The notes under the pieces are model-generated. The model was given only the letters and a program-made list of their open reading frames with translations, did no database searches and was not told the origin of the DNA. The position numbers and the translations under genes were made by a program. Shown here in pieces: positions 61,889 to 64,000 of a DNA stretch of 64,000 nucleotides (position 1 is the first letter of the stretch; each line of letters opens with the position of its first letter). Source of the DNA: Halalkalicoccus sp. CG83 (GTDB lineage Archaea > Halobacteriota > Halobacteria > Halobacteriales > Halalkalicoccaceae); NCBI RefSeq assembly GCF_037081715.1, contig NZ_JAZDDH010000001.1, positions 2,480,001-2,544,000 on the forward strand, given 5' to 3'.

Positions 61889-62146
61889 ATGAAGCGACTG
61901 ATCGTTCACGGCGATCCCGGGATCAGGAAGGAGGGGATCATCGACTACGACGACCGGGAGATGGTGCTCTTCTCGGTCACCCGGAACGGCGACTGGCACG
62001 GCCCCGAACGGCCCCAGCTCTGGTGTGTCATCGGCACCGAGGACGAACGAAGCGACTTCGAGGAGCAGAACTACATCCCCCACTTCCTCGAGACCGAGTC
62101 GATCGACGCCGAGGCGGTCGACGTGATCAGAGCGCGCGGCGCCTGA
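61889..62146 (+). CDS. Small conserved haloarchaeal protein, HAH_0734-like
   Basis: This 85-residue protein (MKRLIVHGDPGIRKEGIID start, RPQLWCVIGTEDER middle, NYIPHFLET) is of the kind listed for haloarchaea as HAH_0734 family. No enzymatic motif is seen. The family name is from memory and the function unknown. It stands alone. Confidence 0.6.
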   Translation: MKRLIVHGDPGIRKEGIIDYDDREMVLFSVTRNGDWHGPERPQLWCVIGTEDERSDFEEQNYIPHFLETESIDAEAVDVIRARGA

Positions 62147-62271
62147 TTCCTCCGGCCGGATCCACCCGCGACGTCCGACGGATCTCGCTCGCCGACGTCA
62201 CGCCCACCGTCGAATCGGAGGGATGGCGAAAAGCGAACGAAGTAGACCGTGTCGTGAATTCTCAGGAGTTC

Positions 62272-62649
62272 TTACGCCTCCCGTCCCTCGAGCCCCTCGA
62301 TCAGGAACGTCGCGCTCGTGAGGTTCGTCGCCATCGCCGTCTCGTGGACGTCACAGATGCGCAACAGCGCGGTGATGTCGGGCTCGTGTGGCTGGGCCCG
62401 AAGCGGATCGCGCAGGAAGACGATCCCGTCGAGGGCCCTCTTCGCGACCTCCGCGCCGATCATCAGGTCGCCGCCCTGCGGCCCCGATTCCACGGGATCG
62501 ACGTCGAGCGCCGTCTCGTCGTTGAGCCGCTTGCCGGTGGTTCCCGTGGCGATGAGCTCACAGCCCGACAACAGCTCCTCGTGTTCGCCGGCGAACTCGA
62601 TCAGGTCGTCCTTCTTCTCGTCGTGAGCGATCAGCGCGAGTCGCGTCAT
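62272..62649 (-). CDS. mgsA: Methylglyoxal synthase
   Basis: This 125-residue enzyme converts dihydroxyacetone phosphate to methylglyoxal. Motifs are LIAHDEKKDDLIEF (His/Asp), the phosphate-binding LIATGTTGKRLND (about residues 32-44), SGPQGGDLMIGAEVA, VFLRDPL (catalytic Asp) and HEPDITALLRICDVHE. The length is right for the family. ATG at 62649 is the conserved start; upstream frame is discarded. Confidence 0.88.
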   Translation of the reverse strand: MTRLALIAHDEKKDDLIEFAGEHEELLSGCELIATGTTGKRLNDETALDVDPVESGPQGGDLMIGAEVAKRALDGIVFLRDPLRAQPHEPDITALLRICDVHETAMATNLTSATFLIEGLEGREA

Positions 62650-62773
62650 ACGCCACCTGCTCACGCCGGCGTCATAGCTGTTCGTACCGTCCGGGTCTCG
62701 GTAGCACGATCGTGGCGCCGGCTTGCGGTTCCGAATCACAATTCTTAACTGTGTTACCGGGGTAGGAACTGGT

Positions 62774-62848
62774 AGCGGGATGGGATAGCCAGGAGATTCC
62801 GGCGGGCTCATAACCCGCAGATCGGTAGTTCAAATCTACCTCCCGCTA
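62774..62848 (+). tRNA. Initiator tRNA-Met (CAT anticodon)
   Basis: A 75-base cloverleaf: acceptor AGCGGGA/TCCCGCT with A1-T72 (archaeal initiator feature), D-arm, anticodon arm GCGGG-CTCATAA-CCCGC with three consecutive G:C pairs next to the loop (initiator hallmark) and anticodon CAT, T-arm with GTTCAAATC. It is transcribed rightward. Its last 21 bases recur at 62954-62974. Confidence 0.93.
62828..62848. repeat. 21-bp repeat, copy 1 (3' end of tRNA-Met)
   Basis: T-loop through acceptor 3' end of initiator tRNA-Met. The same 21 bases appear at 62954-62974 in direct orientation with 105 bp between. Confidence 0.75.
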
Positions 62849-62913
62849 TATTCTATCGGACGCTACCTCGAACGAGCGTAGCGAGTGAGAGCGGTGTCCG
62901 ACGAACTCGCTCG

Positions 62914-62965
62914 GAGTAGATTTGAAGCAGGGAGCAGCTTCGCTGCGACCGCGGTTCAAATCTAC
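62914..62965. repeat. Inverted repeat with stem-loop after tRNA-Met
   Basis: GTAGATTTGAA (left arm) is reverse-complementary to TTCAAATCTAC inside the second 21-bp copy, enclosing about 30 bases that themselves contain GCAGC-TTC-GCTGC, a short hairpin. The whole may fold in RNA as a terminator-like structure, or be a cruciform left by a recombination. Confidence 0.55.
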
Positions 62966-62974
62966 CTCCCGCTA
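62954..62974. repeat. 21-bp repeat, copy 2 (extra tRNA-Met 3' end)
   Basis: Exact copy of 62828-62848 (T-loop and acceptor 3' end of tRNA-Met). Such a partial tRNA copy is what attachment-site recombination at a tRNA 3' end leaves; the 105 bp between the copies hold no gene. Confidence 0.75.
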
Positions 62975-63152
62975 CTTCTTCCGAATCCGACTCACGAGCG
63001 AGGAGCTCGAAGCCGAGACGCGGTCCGATGGGGCCCGAACGGGGCGAGTTCGCCACGATCGGAAGTCGGGACCCGTCCCTCGAGGTTCCGAAACGCTGAG
63101 AGACGGGAGTACGGTCCGTACCGCTTTTGTCGGCCGAACCCGACGTCCGGTC

Positions 63153-64000
63153 ATGGCGAGCCTGCCCGACTCGCCCCTCGAACGGCTGCGACGGCCGGAG
63201 TACACGGGGGCAAACCGGTGTCTCCCCTGTACCGCGGTCAACGTACTGATCGCCCTCGTAGCGAGCGCCGTTCTCGCCCTGCTGTCCGTTCCGCTCGGCC
63301 TCGTCGCCCTCCTCTCCTCACTGGTCACGATCTACCTCCGCGGGTATCTAGTCCCCGGAACGCCAACGCTCACCGAGCGATACCTCCCCGACCGCGCGGT
63401 CACGCCGTTCGATTCCCACTCCATCGAGCGACGCGAGGAGACCTGGGAGACCGGCGAGAGACTCGAACACCGGCGGGAGAACGCGGTCGACCCCGAGCGG
63501 TTCCTCCTCGACGTCGGCGCCGTCGAGCCGTGTGAGCGCGAGGACGACCTGTGTCTGACTGACGCGTTCGCCCGCCGTCTCAGCGACCGAAGCGCGAGGC
63601 TGGAGTCCGATCGGATCGACCGCAAGAGGATCGCTGACGTGTTCGGCGCCGATCCTGACTCGATCACCGCACTCGAACGCGAGCACCCCGCGTTCAGGAT
63701 CGGACGTCGCGTCCGGAAGTGGCCCTCAGAGGCGGCACTCGTCGCCGATCTCGCCGGCGACGAACCCTTCGGGAGTGGACCGACCGCTGGACCGACGTCC
63801 CGCTCGTACAGCGTCTCGGGATACTGAAGGCCCTTCGCTCGTTTCACGACGTCTGTCCGCGATGTGCCGGCACGATACGCCTGAGCGACGGGACGGTCGA
63901 GTCGTGCTGTCGGTCCTACGAGGTCCTCACGGTCGGGTGTGTCGACTGTGGCGCGTCGCTGCTCGAGTTCAATCCGGCCGACGTCGAACTCCGAGGAGAC
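63153..64000 (+). pseudogene. Zinc-ribbon membrane protein with frameshift (right edge)
   Basis: From ATG 63153 the frame gives MASLPDSPLERLRRPEYTG, CLPC, two helices (about residues 32-66), a charged domain and then stops at 63827. A second frame continues from 63767 to the window end: LREWTDRWTDVPLVQRL, then CPRC, ESCCRSYEV and CVDCGASLLEF, a zinc ribbon. Joining them requires one base near 63765. A homologous haloarchaeal family as I recall it has both halves in one protein of about 300 residues. It is a sequencing error or a real frameshift; the C-terminus is off the window. Confidence 0.55.

Noticed and set aside
62922-63152. N-terminal extension of the zinc-ribbon membrane protein
   Set aside because: The extra sequence is translation of the tRNA 3'-end copy and its hairpin; the ATG at 63153 begins the protein-like part.

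Overview
The window is a chromosome segment of an extremely halophilic archaeon (class Halobacteria). The evidence is the high GC content outside one island, very acidic proteins, Tat rather than Sec signal peptides on exported proteins, TATA-like boxes placed so that transcripts are almost leaderless, halocyanin (blue copper) genes beside a Rieske/cytochrome b complex, and archaeal information-processing genes (L44e, S27e, aIF2-alpha, Nop10). The genus cannot be settled from the sequence alone.

Region by region. 1-5745: a leftward hydroxamate-siderophore operon of the rhizobactin/schizokinen type, cut by the left edge. It encodes a diaminobutyrate aminotransferase, a decarboxylase, an IucA/IucC synthetase, an acyltransferase and an N-monooxygenase; every junction is a 4-base stop/start overlap, and two perfect DtxR-type iron boxes lie at its promoter. 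6113-12556: exported proteins, namely a DUF5602/TTHB210-like protein, an overlapping subtilase and zinc carboxypeptidase pair, and a large alpha/beta hydrolase. 12942-15527: a PD-(D/E)XK nuclease-like protein and two small membrane proteins. 16018-22006: an AT-rich integrated element of about 5.9 kb in a tRNA-Arg(TCG) gene. It is bounded by 42-bp direct repeats and carries one intact integrase, two integrase remnants and three unrecognised cargo genes.

22064-27447: small membrane proteins, a type II NADH dehydrogenase-like flavoprotein, phosphomevalonate decarboxylase, endonuclease III and genes leading into the respiratory cluster. 27530-31672: halocyanin, small membrane subunits, Rieske protein and split cytochrome b, which together should move electrons from quinol to halocyanin. 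31880-43567: mixed housekeeping, including a NAD-kinase-like protein, M28 and M42 peptidases, a BBE-like FAD oxidase, an MTH865-like protein, an isoprenyl diphosphate synthase, a second halocyanin, TrkA, an SRPBCC protein and a decayed AtoE transporter gene. 43937-57881: a polysaccharide deacetylase lipoprotein, a LarA-like protein, an Nmad3-like protein, a Bat-type HTH regulator, a UspA with a zinc ribbon, an RNase H-like nuclease, AlaX, an HD protein, LysE, GDT1, threonine synthase, a phytoene-desaturase-like flavoprotein, a phosphoesterase, a J-domain membrane protein and a PAC2 protein.

57886-59366 is the classic archaeal L44e-S27e-aIF2alpha-Nop10 cluster. 59582-61387 is a terminal oxidase subunit I, the likely acceptor for electrons carried by the halocyanins. 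The right end holds methylglyoxal synthase, an initiator tRNA-Met with a 21-bp copy of its 3' end about 125 bp downstream, and a zinc-ribbon membrane protein with a probable frameshift that runs off the window. No rRNA, CRISPR array or complete insertion sequence was seen.
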